NCBI RefSeq assembly: GCF_000835495.1
Contig: NW_015622547.1
Span: 186,001-250,000, forward strand
DNA: 64,000 nucleotides
DNA from: Cladophialophora immunda
Lineage: Eukaryota > Ascomycota > Eurotiomycetes > Chaetothyriales > Herpotrichiellaceae
Direction: 5' to 3'
In this document: positions 22,905-34,878 of the stretch, one piece after another
How the letters are laid out: every line of letters begins with the position of its first letter
How positions within the stretch are numbered: position 1 is the stretch's first letter
The notes under the pieces: generated by a model
The model's input: the letters and a program-made list of their open reading frames with translations, nothing else
What the model was told of the DNA's origin: nothing
Databases searched by the model: none
Made by a program: the position numbers and the translations under genes

Positions 22905-23126
22905 GTCGCGCGTGACAGAGTGGAAGGCATCACAGCCACGGAAGATCGGCTTGCACTGGAAGCGAGCTCGGACATGGGAGTTAATGGGAATTCATACTGC
23001 AATGTATATCATTGGCTATTTGAGATCAGGGAGAGCAAGATTTCAGCGGCTAGGCTCTACCTGGACACACTGTTCGCGAAGAAGGCGATAGAGTGGGTAG
23101 AAGCCGCCGAAGATACACAGAAGTGA
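22905..23126 (+). pseudogene. SnoaL-like protein fragment (C-terminal half)
   Basis: The frame reads DRVEGITATEDRLALEASS, then NGNSYCNVYHWLFEIRESKI and YLDTLFAKKAIEW before the stop at 23126. This is the C-terminal half of SnoaL-like/ketosteroid-isomerase-type proteins, in which N-x-Y-x-N-x-Y-H-x-x-F-E and E-Y-x-D-T are typical. No matching N-terminal half is found upstream; frames before about 22900 have stops. I take it as a truncated relic. A short upstream exon beyond my recognition remains possible. Confidence 0.5.
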
Positions 23127-23246
23127 CTGTATAACTGGAGAATATTCTGGTTCTATGGTGATTGGGCAAACATTTAGTCTACGTGGGAGTAAAAAAAACT
23201 GTGTCCTCTGAAGCTGATACAGTCGTTAGGGCTATGTAGAGTTCGC

Positions 23247-23345
23247 TTGTTGGGGGGTTTGTTCTTCGCCCAAGGACTTGCAGCGGCGATCGAACTACGA
23301 AGACGCGGCCATGACATCGAAGTCTTTGAAGCCGCGAATGAAGTA
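23247..23345 (+). pseudogene. FAD-dependent monooxygenase N-terminal fragment
   Basis: The short frame GLAAAIELRRRGHDIEVFEAANEV is the end of the first Rossmann motif and following helix-strand of UbiH/salicylate-hydroxylase-type flavoproteins. The GxGxxG glycines before it are disturbed, and the frame ends soon after. No catalytic part follows, so this is a gene scrap. Confidence 0.5.
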
Positions 23346-23412
23346 ACGAAGCAAGGTTTGTGGAAAATATCTGGATTGTCTACGAATTTTGTGTGTGTGC
23401 TGACTCGACCAG

Positions 23413-24075
23413 ATGAGCCGGCAGACAGGATTCGATGTCAATGTGGTTGACCCCGGACCGGCGTCACGGCGATGGACTGCGCCTTGGCGCAGAAGCACTA
23501 CAATATCTGTGCGCTTCTCAAAAACCGAGGGGCTCGTTGCTTGTCGGTGCAGGTCAACCTCGAAGGTCTCGGTCGAAGTGAAAGTCCTCAAGTAGTGCCA
23601 AACACCAGAAGGGAGATACATGTGCCGGTATCCTAATCGATGTCCTTCCTCCGAGAATTGCTGGGAGAAGAAAACTATCCATGCATATTTATTATACGAC
23701 ACGAACCGGCACCACGGAATCTTGATATTGCAAACCGTCACTGCCAGTCTGCTGGCAAGGGTGATTCGGAGAGACGGGCTCCCGGGACCAGAGAGCACCG
23801 CGGACCAGGCCCGTGTCGCAAGCTTTGCCTACATGCGCGAACTGACGCGGCTACAAGGAGAATTGGCAAGAGAGCATCCTGATCCAAATGATGGTCATCG
23901 GCTCGTCGGTTTCGACTATCGGGAGGTCATGCAACTGCCATCGGAGGGCAGCGTCCAGGCCAGGTTCGTCTGGCTCGAATCCTTGCCGATCTGGTGGGCT
24001 TGCTTGTTTCGGTGCCCTGTATTCTTTGGCGAATTCGTTCAGCTGGAAACCCCATTTCAGGAAGCCCGATCATAA
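23413..24075 (+). other. Possible gene remnants, unrecognised
   Basis: One frame at about 23460-23530 (TAMDCALAQKHYNICALLKNRGAR) resembles a single ankyrin repeat. The frame 23620-24075 (ending MRELTRLQGELAREHPDP, LPIWWACLFRCPVFFGEFV) is open for 151 codons and could be the end of an unrecognised protein. Neither has a credible start. I treat the stretch as debris. Confidence 0.25.
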
Positions 24076-24774
24076 TTAGCAATATATTGCGATGGCAGGG
24101 TATCAGACCAGCGATCTAACTGGAGGGTGAATGCGATACTTGGGATCAAAGATGATAGATAACTAGTCTATAGATATCGATGTCAACGCTTGAGAGGAGC
24201 TTCAAGGTTGACAGGTGGGCAGCGCCCCTGCTATATACATGCGATAGCCCTGCTTCTTAGCCGGCTTATAGCCACCCGACTCAGTGCTAGCTGACTCAGT
24301 GTCACATGACGGCGTTCGTGACACGCGGCGCGATAGTCATATATCAAGGAGCCCACCTTTGAAAGGCCACTATGCCCAATGTTCAGATATAGCCACAGAA
24401 CGATTAGTACCATCTAGGCAAAAGACGTTGTAAAGGTAAAGGGGTAAGGAAGGAGGTGGGTTGAAGGTGAGAGAGGAGGGTGAGCCCTGAGGTGATCAGC
24501 CCAAAGTAAGCTCCGAGTCGATTTACCTCCTCTTTTGCCGTATGCAACAAGAGCGGGCCGAAGGCGAAGGGGAGTAGAAGAGACGAGATAAGAGGACTGT
24601 CTATATACACCGACAATTGACCTGCTGCGGTTGGTACCTATGTACAAGGTCCACAAACCCGGACACATAGTTGATAGAGACCGTCACATACACCTCCTTC
24701 AAGGGCTGATGAGGACTTACAGTCTCGTTTCTGATCCAGTACCCTAAAGCCATCGAGAACTGCCATCACATATC
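24076..24774. other. Intergenic region, nothing supported
   Basis: Boundary between the degraded left part and the conserved right part of the window. No gene or element recognised. Confidence 0.5.
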
Positions 24775-26802
24775 CTACTTCTGCTCATGTTTACTCCCAA
24801 AGAGATCCTTGGCCACGAGACCGCGGCAGATGGGATGATAAAAGTCCTTGTTCTTCTCAAACGTCTCCACCGCCAGCTGATAATCCATCTTCATCAACCC
24901 CTTATACAGCGGCCGCACGAACTTCATCCGGCCCACTTCCCCCAAGAGCTTCGTGACGAATCCCTTGATCGTCCAATCCCCGGCCTTCATCGCGACTTGG
25001 TAGTATCGAGCCGAGATCTCGACGTTTCTGGTCTCTTTCAGGTCGTAGATAAAGCCCATGTAATTGACGTGCGGCTGCGGCAATTTGTCCGCAAACGTGA
25101 GCAATTTCTCGAGAAACACGACAACCTGGTTCGCCGGCCAGCCATCGATGTCGAATTTGCTGGGCCCAAAATCGGGGTTGGGGTTCTTTGTGAATTTCTC
25201 CCACTGGTCCGCAAGCCGGTAGCATTGGTCCACGAGCGACGTATCAAAGTCAGGCTTGGGCGGGTAGCCCGGTTTGTAGAACCAGGAATCCCAGTCGATG
25301 GTGGCTAACTTTTGCGAAACGGTGTCGTTGGATTTGAAGAAGTCGAGAAGGGTCTGCTTAAAGTCATAGCTGTCGAGTGATTTCCCCCGCCACGTCTCAA
25401 AGTAGTGCGGGATAAATTTATCAAATTGCTCCTTGGAGATCAGTTTCTCAATGTAGTACAGGAAGATGAATCCTTTCTCATACGGGATGCTGGAGAAAGC
25501 GTCGTCGGGATCCTTGCCCTTCAAGTCGATAACAAGCTTGGTGAATTCGTGTTGCTCGCCAAACTGTTCACTGATAGATTGCTCAAGCGCCTTCCACCCT
25601 ATCACCGCCGAGAAATCGCGCCACTGGTCGCCGCCATGCACGATGGCCTGGATTCGCCGTTCGAGATAAGTCGTCCAGCCTTCGTTCAGCCAGAAGTGTT
25701 CCCATGAGGCATTGGAGACAAGGTTCCCAGACCAGGAGTGCGACAATTCGTGGGCGATCACGTCGACGTTTTGACGATCTCCAGAGATGATTGTGGGTGT
25801 GGCAAATGTGTAGACAGGGTTTTCCATACCCCCATATGGGAATGACGGCGGGAGAACCAGGACATTGTACTCACCCCATGCGTATGGGTAGACAAGCGAC
25901 TCGCCTGCTTGCAAGAACTTCTCTGTATCCTCTTCCAGCTCCCATTTGCAGTCTTTGAGCTCGTCGGGGCCGGTAGCAACGAGGCTTCGAGGACCAACAT
26001 GGGCGGTGGCAATATCTCCGCTTGCAAGGGCAAATAGATACGAGGGAATAGGCACCTTCTGGTGGAATGTATAGAGCTGAGAGGATCCATCTTGGGACGG
26101 GGACGATGGATTGTCTTTCGCCCCAATGCCGGATGCAATGACCGGCAGGGGCGACTTGATCCGGAAGTCGAACGTTGCTTTGACATCTGGGGTGTCCTGA
26201 CACGGAAAGATGGATCGGGCGTGTATGGCTTGACATTGTGAAAACATGTACGGATGCTTCTTATTGGAGGTTTGGGCCGGAGTTAGCCATTGCAATGCGG
26301 TGCACGAGGACGTCGTTTCTAGGTTGATTTCAATGTCAATCTTCTCCTTCAACTGTGGCTTCCGCCCAAGTTTAATCTTTAGGGGACTGCCATACGGCTC
26401 GAGCCGTTTGAGCAATTCCCACTCGGCTGGTTTGCCGTCGGCCTTGACGCTGTGTATCTGGACATGGCTGGAGTCGAGCAAGATCTCATCACTGTCTCCA
26501 TCTGTGATGGCTTCAAAGCTGTGGACGACGCTGCCTTTCAATTTCTGTTCGTCAAACAATATGTCCAAGCTAGTGGAGGTGTGGAGGGTCCGCCAATTGT
26601 TGTAGTTGGCAAGGGTGTTCGGGTCACGAGGAGTGTGGATGGTGGTTGCCATGTTGCGGACGATGGTCCCACGGAATCTGCTTCGAGGACTGAAGCCAGG
26701 CTTTCCAGAGCCCAATCTTGATAAAGTTCCAGATGGGATGCGTGTCAGGGTGGGTGTGGCCCGGATTTGAATCCTGACCATGCGGTGAAAGGATAACAAC
26801 AA
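24775..26802 (-). CDS. LAP2: Leukotriene A4 hydrolase-type M1 aminopeptidase
   Basis: An intronless frame of 675 residues with the M1 zinc-peptidase signature: GGMEN exopeptidase motif, HELSHSWSGN (zinc ligands H351 and H355, catalytic E352) and NEGWTTYLE, whose Glu (E374) is the third ligand at the normal spacing. The C-terminal helical domain typical of LTA4 hydrolases (PHVNYMGFIYDLKETRN) is present, which separates it from other M1 peptidases. Known fungal members are aminopeptidases with epoxide-hydrolase activity. There are two plausible starts: 26802 gives an Arg-rich, acid-free leader like a mitochondrial targeting sequence, while Met51 (26652, MATTIHTPRDPN) gives the cytosolic form seen in most orthologues. 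Confidence 0.93.
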   Translation of the reverse strand: MLLSFHRMVRIQIRATPTLTRIPSGTLSRLGSGKPGFSPRSRFRGTIVRNMATTIHTPRDPNTLANYNNWRTLHTSTSLDILFDEQKLKGSVVHSFEAITDGDSDEILLDSSHVQIHSVKADGKPAEWELLKRLEPYGSPLKIKLGRKPQLKEKIDIEINLETTSSCTALQWLTPAQTSNKKHPYMFSQCQAIHARSIFPCQDTPDVKATFDFRIKSPLPVIASGIGAKDNPSSPSQDGSSQLYTFHQKVPIPSYLFALASGDIATAHVGPRSLVATGPDELKDCKWELEEDTEKFLQAGESLVYPYAWGEYNVLVLPPSFPYGGMENPVYTFATPTIISGDRQNVDVIAHELSHSWSGNLVSNASWEHFWLNEGWTTYLERRIQAIVHGGDQWRDFSAVIGWKALEQSISEQFGEQHEFTKLVIDLKGKDPDDAFSSIPYEKGFIFLYYIEKLISKEQFDKFIPHYFETWRGKSLDSYDFKQTLLDFFKSNDTVSQKLATIDWDSWFYKPGYPPKPDFDTSLVDQCYRLADQWEKFTKNPNPDFGPSKFDIDGWPANQVVVFLEKLLTFADKLPQPHVNYMGFIYDLKETRNVEISARYYQVAMKAGDWTIKGFVTKLLGEVGRMKFVRPLYKGLMKMDYQLAVETFEKNKDFYHPICRGLVAKDLFGSKHEQK

Positions 26803-28111
26803 GGCCTCCTGCCAATGAGCGTGGAGGTCAAGCAGCTGCTTTGGCTCTGTTAGGCTGTCAGTATCAGGATGCCAGCAGTGATTGAGCGAATGAGATGGAT
26901 CTCAGACGAAAGCTGTAACCCCGAGTGAAGGCTGGCGGTGAGTCTCGCGATGCTTGGCACCGGCCATAGGAACAATATTGATCCGTATGCGCTGCAGATT
27001 CTGCCTGCGCTGCGCATGTGCAAGTCTCATCCTTCCATCCTCGGTCCTCCATCCTCCATACCAAATACTCTGTCCTCCGTACATTTCACCCGAGCTCCAT
27101 CTCTGATTCCTCCAGTGACAGCCCTCCAGCTTGGTGGAAGCCATTCCGCCCCATGGTGTTATGCCCAGGTGCCTGAATTTTCCAGCCTAGCAAAGCGGCT
27201 AGATGGGCGGAAATGCAGCCACGAATCCACCCGCAGGCCAGCCTTGGAGTCGGCTCCGAAGACTAGGAGAACGCCAGCTGATAGTTGCTATGATGTGGCT
27301 CGCCAGCGGTGTGTTTCAGGACCCGAGCTTCAAGTATAACCTAGCGTCACTTACAGGACATGGTGTGTAGGTTTGGAGCCCTGGTCGCTTTTGTTTTGGC
27401 AGGGTCCAAGTTTGCTCGGTGTCGAGTCCAACCAGCCTCACTTCGGACGAGAGGAGATTGGGATGGCAAAATCCAAAATAGGACAACGACCCGCTACACC
27501 TTTCTCTCCCGATGCGGTGGTATGATGGTCCATGGGCGGCTGGACAATTCTGTCTCCGGACCGTGTTAGGCTCTTCTGACTCCTCTTCTGCAGCTCAAGC
27601 AGTTCGGCTGTGTGGTACGGCATCCGCCTGCAGCTGTCTGGAACGTCTAGAATGGCCTTGAGTGTTCCGAAATGTTCCTCACCGTCTTTACGCTGTAAGC
27701 CTCGCACAGCCTCGTCGCAACATCCGCTCGACTACGGATTGCCACAAACAGGCTGTTGTTGGCCATTCCAGGTACACAATACACCACCTATTCGATGTCA
27801 ATGTAGGGTTTCAATGGAAAGATTGCATAGGTTCAAGATCCCTTTGTGTTACGTTCACAGATTAAAATGGTATAATTTTTACTCAAAACAGCTGTCGTAT
27901 CGTAATGAGTCGGACCTAGACCTTTCCGTCATTTTCTCATTGCTTTACTACCCAACATGCCTGCAGCTGCGAGAGACTGGATCCCATGCAGTCCTCCCAC
28001 CCCGTTACGAAAAATTTTCCGATTCATACCTTGTCAACCCACGCCTCCCGCCTCTCATGCCTCGTCTTACACGTCCCGATTAAGCACCAGCCAGCCGACG
28101 CTCCAACCCGC
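26803..28111. other. Intergenic region, 1.3 kb
   Basis: Holds the peptidase promoter and the 3' flank of the acetate transporter. Several short ORFs (for example 26938-27339) are open but look like chance frames. Nothing recognised. Confidence 0.5.
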
Positions 28112-29072
28112 TTATTCGCTCTTCTCAGCCCTCTCGCTGGCTCCCTTGATGTATCGGCTGAGATCGCCCACAGGGAGGTTGAGAGGGAAGTCGACAGCGG
28201 CCAGAAGTTGCACGAAGAAGAGGTACCATCCCAGCAGACACACCGCGAACGTGAGGCCTCCAGCCGAGTGTTGCATAGTGGTGTTGACGGTGCCCTCACC
28301 GATCTGGAAAAAGAATTCTGCCAGGCATGCGAATGCGGCAACGAGGAGAGCAAAGATGAGCACAAAGACAAGGTTGGTACGGAGTGCGATGATCAGGTAG
28401 ACAAAGCACAAAACCCCCATGTAGACGTGGAAGAAGGCAAATGTAGAAGCGAACACTGGGTCCGAAGACGACTGAGCCGGGTGTGCTGGGTCGTAGGCGA
28501 TGGACGCGTTGAAATATGGTGTCAGAGTCGCTCCGAATGAGAGCCAGAAAGCGCCGAAGGAGCCGAAGACGACGAAAGGGAAGGTATTGCCCAGGATGAA
28601 CTCCAGGAAAGCGCCCAACACCATGAGCAGACCACCGAAGAAGTAGTAGACCCCCCTATGGGACCCGTCAGATCAAGACATGTTCCAAGTTGTGTTTGTT
28701 GACTTACACTTCAGCCGCGCCAAGTCCACCAGCTCCTCGCCATCCCAGGAGGATATTCGAAAGAGGAGTCAGAGACAGTAGAAATCCGACAAGAGCACTA
28801 GATCCGGTCAATGTGTAGAACGAAAATGGTTCCAAGGAGACATACAGAGGAGTTGGGTTACCAAAAGTCGATCGGATGTTGTTAGAAACCCGATTCTTCG
28901 GAGAAAGGTAGATCTTCTCAAAGAGCTCTGGAGTGATGGAAATGCTTCCGGCCGTCCGGATCCTCCTTAGAGCAGTCTCCTCGTTGTGATGGTCGTGGTG
29001 AAGGTCATATTTGCCGTTGACAGAGTCACTACCGGCATGATCCTTCTCGACATCGGGCACGTTGGCGGCCAT
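28112..29072 (-). CDS. ATO/GPR1-FUN34-YaaH family acetate transporter
   Basis: Exons 29072-28846, 28797-28708 and 28655-28112 give 286 residues. The first intron (28845-28798) is 48 nt and has no stop, so an unspliced reading looks open; splicing it restores the family motif NPTPLALVGFLLSLTPLS from a disturbed one. Further landmarks are WRGAGGLGAAEVGVYYFFGGLLM and about six membrane helices, with a long His-rich cytosolic N-terminus. The N-terminal SPKNRV segment is typical of Ady2/Ato members. Known homologues import acetate and ammonium across the plasma membrane. The gene stands alone, without neighbours of the same pathway. Confidence 0.93.
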
Positions 29073-31847
29073 GTTGACAGTGTTCTATGCTGAAGGGAGA
29101 GGTTCTGTAACGGTACAACTAAGATATAGTTGCTGTGGGATGGGACAAGGTCAAGGGTGACTGGACTCGGCCTAGAATCAATGTTGAAAACTTGCAGAGG
29201 CAGTGGCAAGGAACACAAGCACACGAAGGACCTTCTCCTTGGAAAAGAGTAGGGAGGGACTCAAATAATATAGGACATCATGGTGGTCGCGTCACAGACC
29301 CCATGGTCGATCGATGATTCTCCTCTCGGTGGAGGGGATAGCCCCTAACCCGCTCAACCGAACGCCGTCCTTTCAGTGCTTGGTGGAGACGAATGCACAA
29401 AAGCACCTCTCGAGGCAAGCCGCGAAATTGAGCCAAAGGCTTGACAGAGCGGACAAGCATGGGTCCAGGCCATGAACCCACCACTCGCAGAGGCAGAAAG
29501 GGTGTCCTTGACCTGGATCAAGTCCAAGCTCCAGTGTACACCTCAGGGTGGTTTGAGTCTCCGCCAATGATCAGACGGGGAGGCACCTCAAGCTCGACAC
29601 TAGGACGGTGACTAACACATAGAACTGGTACCCTAGCTGCGGGGAAATACTGGGGTAGGAAAGGTCCTTGGTGATGTGATGGGTATGTTGGCTTTCCTTG
29701 CTGGACTCTGAAGAAGCGCTTGAAGATGATCCACCTCCGATCGACCCTTTCTATTCCAGGGCTTCCTCCGGAATCATGGGCCATGAAAGGGACGGAAATT
29801 TTGGACTTAGGCAGAGAGGCTTGGGGACATGCAGTGCCCAAAATGGATGCCTCCCGGACCTTGAAGGGGGCACCAACACACCAACACTATTATTGGGGAT
29901 GTTGGCATCTCTCGACGCGGCCTTCTCGGAAGAGGAATGTTTGCGGGGTTGGCGCCAATACAATTCGTAGATTCGATCTCGGGACTTGTTGAAGAGAATG
30001 TATCTCTGCCCGGGCGAGCATTGCATCAGCACCTTGGGCAGGTGCCGATCGGCCATTGACAGTCTAGTCTTCCGTCATAGCACCATGTATGCACACAAAT
30101 GAAGAGCATAGCGCTTTGGCAGCTGGGAAAGCTGCACTACCACAAAATCCTGCCTGGTACCCTCCTCTGACTCGCCCTCCACTTGGGCGTCTAGCTCTTT
30201 TTTGACACTCTAGTTCGGGGTTTGTCCGAGGGGCGTCACACCTCATTTGGCGAGAGGAAAGGTTTGAGAGGGGGGAGGTGGTGATCGAAGCCCAAAGGGG
30301 TGGCTGGGAGAGCTCGAATTGTTGCAAGCTTCCAAGGGGGTCAACAAGGACAAGGGAGGAGAAAGGCGGTGATTGATCTGCGGTTCCGGATCGCCGTCTC
30401 CAGTCGCCATCGAAAAAGGTCTTTGCACCATCATACTATCCAGTGTTAGCGCCATACCGGAATTGCTGCGCTGTACCCAACTCTTCCCTCCCCCCTTCTG
30501 GTTGAGTCGACAGCCTCAGGAACAGGCAGCTACGCTGTCTGATCTGCCCAAGACGTCGTATTCAAAAGGCAAAGGAGCCGTTACCGTTGCGAGCCTTTCC
30601 CTTCGTTGCCCTCGAGAACAAACTCTTGGTCACTGTCGAGGATTTTAGCGTCTGACCAGATCGATCGGACGGATGGGCTGATGGCGGTTGCGAGTGACGG
30701 TTCCAGTTTCCGTTGGTCCAGTGAAAATACGATGCTCGAGCGGAAGAGTCAGGGGTGGCGTCCAACCACGTATGTGCTGCTCCCGCATGAGAGTGGCCCG
30801 TGTGAAAAGTTCTATCGCTGCCTCCCTCGTATTGTCTGAAGCTTTCCCTGCCCTCACGTGACATCGGATCACGCGGCCCCCATCCGCTACAGTGACTTCA
30901 GAACGACCCAATGGGCGGCAAACACCTGCTTCACAGCTTCGTTCCGATGAAATGTAAATGCGGAGAAGGCGAGGCAGGGTATTGCATAAGGGCTGACTGA
31001 ATCCTTTCTTCGGCATCACAGATAACATGGCTCAATAGTCTTTGATGGGGGTTACCTGTGCTTCTATTGGACACGAAGGCATACGGTGCCGACTCCGGCC
31101 GTTGATGCTTGCAGAAGTTTGAGGCACATGCCTTCCTTTGAAAACAGGCTTCCTGCAGCGAGGCCGGGGTATTTCATGCTCTTGTCTGCAACTCCAGGCG
31201 GTAGGGTGTGGTATCTGCAGAGTACGGCAGCGGTGTCAGAGACGATTAGGAGCTCCAACCGATGGTCAGGTGCACCTGTGCAATGAATGACTGAACCGCC
31301 TTGGTGATTCTGGGTTGACGAAAGGCGATCTCTCTAGATGCTGCACTCTGGTCTTGCTTCAAACATCCGACCACGGCTGGCAGACCTTGATGCCGGCGTT
31401 GGTAACAGGTATCGACATGACATCGTGCACCATGCAACAGGGCAAGCGCAGATATTCTCATCCTTGTCAATGGGATCATGATTTTACATGCAGCGCAGAT
31501 TAGAACAGCGCGTGCCTTCAACCAGTATGTACAAGCTGTATGCGAGCCGCCAACGCTTTCCTTCCGGTGCGAAGGCGACGTCCGCCATCTCCAAGACCAG
31601 ACCACTTGGGTATCAACTCGAATCAACGCCCGTCTCTATCGTGGTTTTCCCCAAGCTTTTCGAGATATCACCTATCCTCAAGTTTTGTCGCTTCCCTCCT
31701 TGGCCCGTAGTCATCGCTCAGCTTTCTGCGGAAAGCTTTGTCAGGTAGGCTTCGAGATCGAAATTCTTGTCATTGGGATCCGTAATGACTACTTCCATGT
31801 CAGTCCCATGCTTCCGCGATTCCATGATTGCAGTCAGTTCATATCAA
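29073..31847. other. Large intergenic region, 2.8 kb
   Basis: The longest gene-poor stretch apart from the one at 59.9-62.2 kb. Overlapping ORFs up to 168 codons occur on both strands (29.5-29.9, 30.6-31.0, 31.3-32.0 kb) but none has recognisable domains, and opposite strands are open over the same bases, which suggests base composition rather than coding. A non-coding transcript or a lineage-specific gene cannot be excluded. Confidence 0.4.
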
Positions 31848-32156
31848 TCACGTACTGTCACCACTGCCGGTCTTGGATTGGGGAGGTAGTGTCTTCTTTG
31901 CCCATTCCAGCTTGGCTTTTTGTATTAATTCAGCTTTGTGATCGTATTCGGCCTTCTCGCGTGCTGCTGCAGTGTGTGCGTTGATAGTTCTTTGATGCGA
32001 AAATCCGTAGAAGATACCTCCGATAAGAGCTGACCACCGGAGTACCTGTATGTAGTTAGCAGCCGGTTTGTGACAATGCAAAGCCCAAAGATCAACCATC
32101 TAGAAAATGTTGGGCTTGTGGGAAGTGCGTACATTGACTCCTTGCGATGTTGACAT
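31848..32156 (-). CDS. ATP21: Mitochondrial ATP synthase subunit e
   Basis: Two exons, 32156-32133 (only 24 nt) and 32045-31848, encode 73 residues. The sequence MSTSQGVN|VLRWSALIGGIFYGFSHQRTIN matches subunit e (Tim11/Atp21): a single N-terminal membrane helix with the GxxxG-like packing motif, followed by a charged coiled coil (AAAREKAEYDHKAELIQKAKLEW). Known function is dimerisation of the F1Fo ATP synthase in cristae. The tiny first exon is easy to miss; the 87-nt intron has donor GTACGC, branch CTAAC and acceptor CAG. It shares a 305-bp promoter with the dynein intermediate chain gene. Confidence 0.88.
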
Positions 32157-32461
32157 TGTGACAAAGCCGCACTTGAGTCGCAGAAGCCGGAGCTCAATAT
32201 GCAGAGCTCAAGTATGCGACTGTCTTCCTTGGGCCGTTGACTTCTGCCAGAAGACGGCTGTGGCGTTGAAAGGATCTGGAAATAACTGCTGCGGAAGTTG
32301 AAGCTGCAAATTGTTTCTTTGGGAACTCCGAGCTTATCCCTGCGTCTTTTTGGATTTCTAGATCACGTGATGGCGCGATCCTCACTTGCGCGCACCTCCA
32401 AGAATCGATTCCACACCAATTTCATACCCAATGCCCATCGACATCCGAATCTCAGTCCACC
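32157..32461. promoter_or_regulatory. Bidirectional promoter, ATP synthase e / dynein intermediate chain
   Basis: Only 305 bp separate two divergent start codons, so both 5' UTRs and promoters must fit here. No clear TATA or CCAAT box is visible. Confidence 0.5.
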
Positions 32462-34607
32462 ATGTCATCGCGTAAGGACGAGCTGCTGGCCAAGAAGGCT
32501 CGTCTTGCAGAACTACGGCGCCAGAGGGAATTGCGCCAGGAACAATATACGTCGAGTCGGCAGAGTATCGGGGAGGTATGTGCAACGGCCGGCATCAATT
32601 GAAGTCTATACTTACGACCACCAGGCCCCTTCACCTGGAAAAACCGCCGAAGAGCGCAGATCCGAGATTGACCACCTTGTCTCCAGTCTAATCGATCGGC
32701 AGAGGGACAAAGATTCGACCGCATCGCCCAGCAGACGTGGAAGTCGACCTAGTTCAATCCAGGGCACAGTCACTGGACACATCAGCCCTCAGCAAGATGT
32801 CGAATCATCGCCAAGGAGGTTGATGCAATCAATAGCCACACAGACCGAGAGCACGGATACTTCGTTCCCCATTTCCGTCGATGCTTCCGCCCATGAGCCT
32901 GTGCCTTCGAAGAAGGAATATATCACGTACACCAAGGGCGTGCAGACAGAACCGTATCTCGAAGAACCCGCCAAATCACAAGAGCCTTCCGACGACGACG
33001 AGCTATCATTGCGACAGAGAAGACGGCTCAGCCGGCGTGACCAAGAAAGAGACGAAGAAATCCGGCAAGCACTGCGGAAGGAAATTGAGGAAGAATTACA
33101 GGCTACGCGCAATCGAGAATCTATAATCTCAATATCAACAGGTTCTCAGCAGCAGCCGCAGCAGCAGCAGCGCTTTCCTTTACGCACGCTCACCAATACT
33201 GAACTCAATGCTGTGGTTGCCTCCCCCGAGTTCGTTTCCTTCGTTGAGCGTTCTTCCAAGGTCATTGAGCGTGCTCTAGATATCGACGACGAGTATGACT
33301 TGCTGGCAGATTATACTCGTACATCGACCCTTGATGATGATGACGACAACAATGACGCTACGCCATATTCACGAACTGGCAAAAAGTCCCATTCTATACG
33401 CGAGTCTTTTCAACTGTTTTCCGACCGATACACGCGCAGACGCATTGTCTCGGACATCCAGTTCTCTCCACACTTTAATGAACTTCTCTTGTCTTCATAC
33501 ACCAAAAACCCATCTGCTCCTCATGAACCGGCTGGTCTGGTTCTGTTGTGGAACACACATGCTCCGTCTCGGCCAGAGTACGTTTTTACGGCATCGTCCG
33601 ACGTTCTTTCGGCTCGATTCTCGCCATTTCACCCTAATCTCGTTATTGGCGGCTGTTACTCCGGTCAAATATGCCTCTGGGATACTAGAACTTCCGGACG
33701 TACAGGGCAACCAGTTCAGAAAACACCACAATCTGGATCCCACCTTGGCCACACCCATCCAGTCTACAGCATAAGCGTCGTCGGGACCCCTAATGCTCAT
33801 AATATTATCACTGCCTCGATGGACGGCGTTGTCTGCTCGTGGTCGGTGGATATGCTTACACAAGCCCAAGAATACCTCATCCTCAACACGCCACCTCCAG
33901 CTAAAACTGATGACCTTGCTCCTACAAGCATGAGTTTTCCGGCTGCAGACCCAACGTTTTTCCTTGTCGGCACTGAAGAAGGCACCATTTACCCATGCCA
34001 CCGGTACGATCGAGCCGGAGCTCAAGCAGGCGTGGACAGCCGCGTTGCCTACAAGGGCCACACTGCACCAGTCATGTCCTCGCAATTCCACCCTGCGCGA
34101 GGGCCCGTGGATCTAGGGGATCTACTACTAAGTTCCAGCTCTGACTGGTCCGTGAAACTGTGGCGAGTGAAGCCCGCTGCGAGTTCCAGCACCAGCGCCT
34201 CAACTATAGCAGCTGGAGGAGCAGCGCCGACAGTTCTGAGCCCTATCCTCAATCTTGCTAGGGAAGATCTCGTCTACGATGCAAAATGGGCACCCCATAA
34301 ACCATCAGTTTTTGCCTGCGTCACCGGTGCAGGAGAGTTGGAGGTGTTCGATCTTAGCTATGACCTGGAAGTTCCGATTGCCAAGGCCAGTCCGACGAGG
34401 GGAAAGAACGGAGTGGTCCCCTTCAAGGGATTGAACAAAGTGGCCTGGGAGGAGAAACGAGGCAGCCACATGGCTGTCGGTGGGCTCGATGGCGTGGTTA
34501 CAGTGTTCGACGTCGGAAAGGGATTGCAATGCGGAAATGGGGAGGCCAGCATGGATGAGTGGGTGGGCATGAAGAGGTTAGTGACGAAGCTGGAGGGCGG
34601 AAAGTAA
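32462..34607 (+). CDS. Cytoplasmic dynein intermediate chain
   Basis: Exons 32462-32575 and 32625-34607 give 698 residues. The N-terminus MSSRKDELLAKKARLAELRRQR is the conserved coiled coil that binds p150 dynactin and NudE. Two light-chain (LC8) binding-like motifs follow, ATQTE (109-113) and GVQTE (143-147), then an acidic/basic linker with a short poly-Gln tract and a WD40 propeller (SARFSPFHPNLVIGGCYSG, IITASMDGVVCSWSV, LLSSSSDWSVKLWRV, HMAVGGLDGVVTVFDV). The motor scaffold it builds moves nuclei and endosomes towards microtubule minus ends in hyphae. The start was chosen for its family match; the frame is also open upstream of the intron in another frame. Confidence 0.93.
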
Positions 34608-34878
34608 GGCTCGTGATCAACCCCTTTGTTGGCTAGGTCAGCTTTGGATACCATGCCTTCTGACCTGAAAAGTGCCGACGACAATGGCGATTTTGAGATG
34701 GCAATCGGTGGCCGGATCGTGATTGCTTTGGATTGGCATATGATACCCCCTGAGTATGTATGTTCTTTTGGCGGGATGTCAATGTGGAAGAAAAGAATGA
34801 ATGACATGGCAATCGATTACCGATCGTCGTCAGGAATTCCGCTGTCGCGATGGGTGCCCTCGCCCATTTCACACCGCT

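Noticed and set aside
33495..34091. 198-codon minus-strand frame
   Set aside because: Antisense of the dynein intermediate chain WD40 region.
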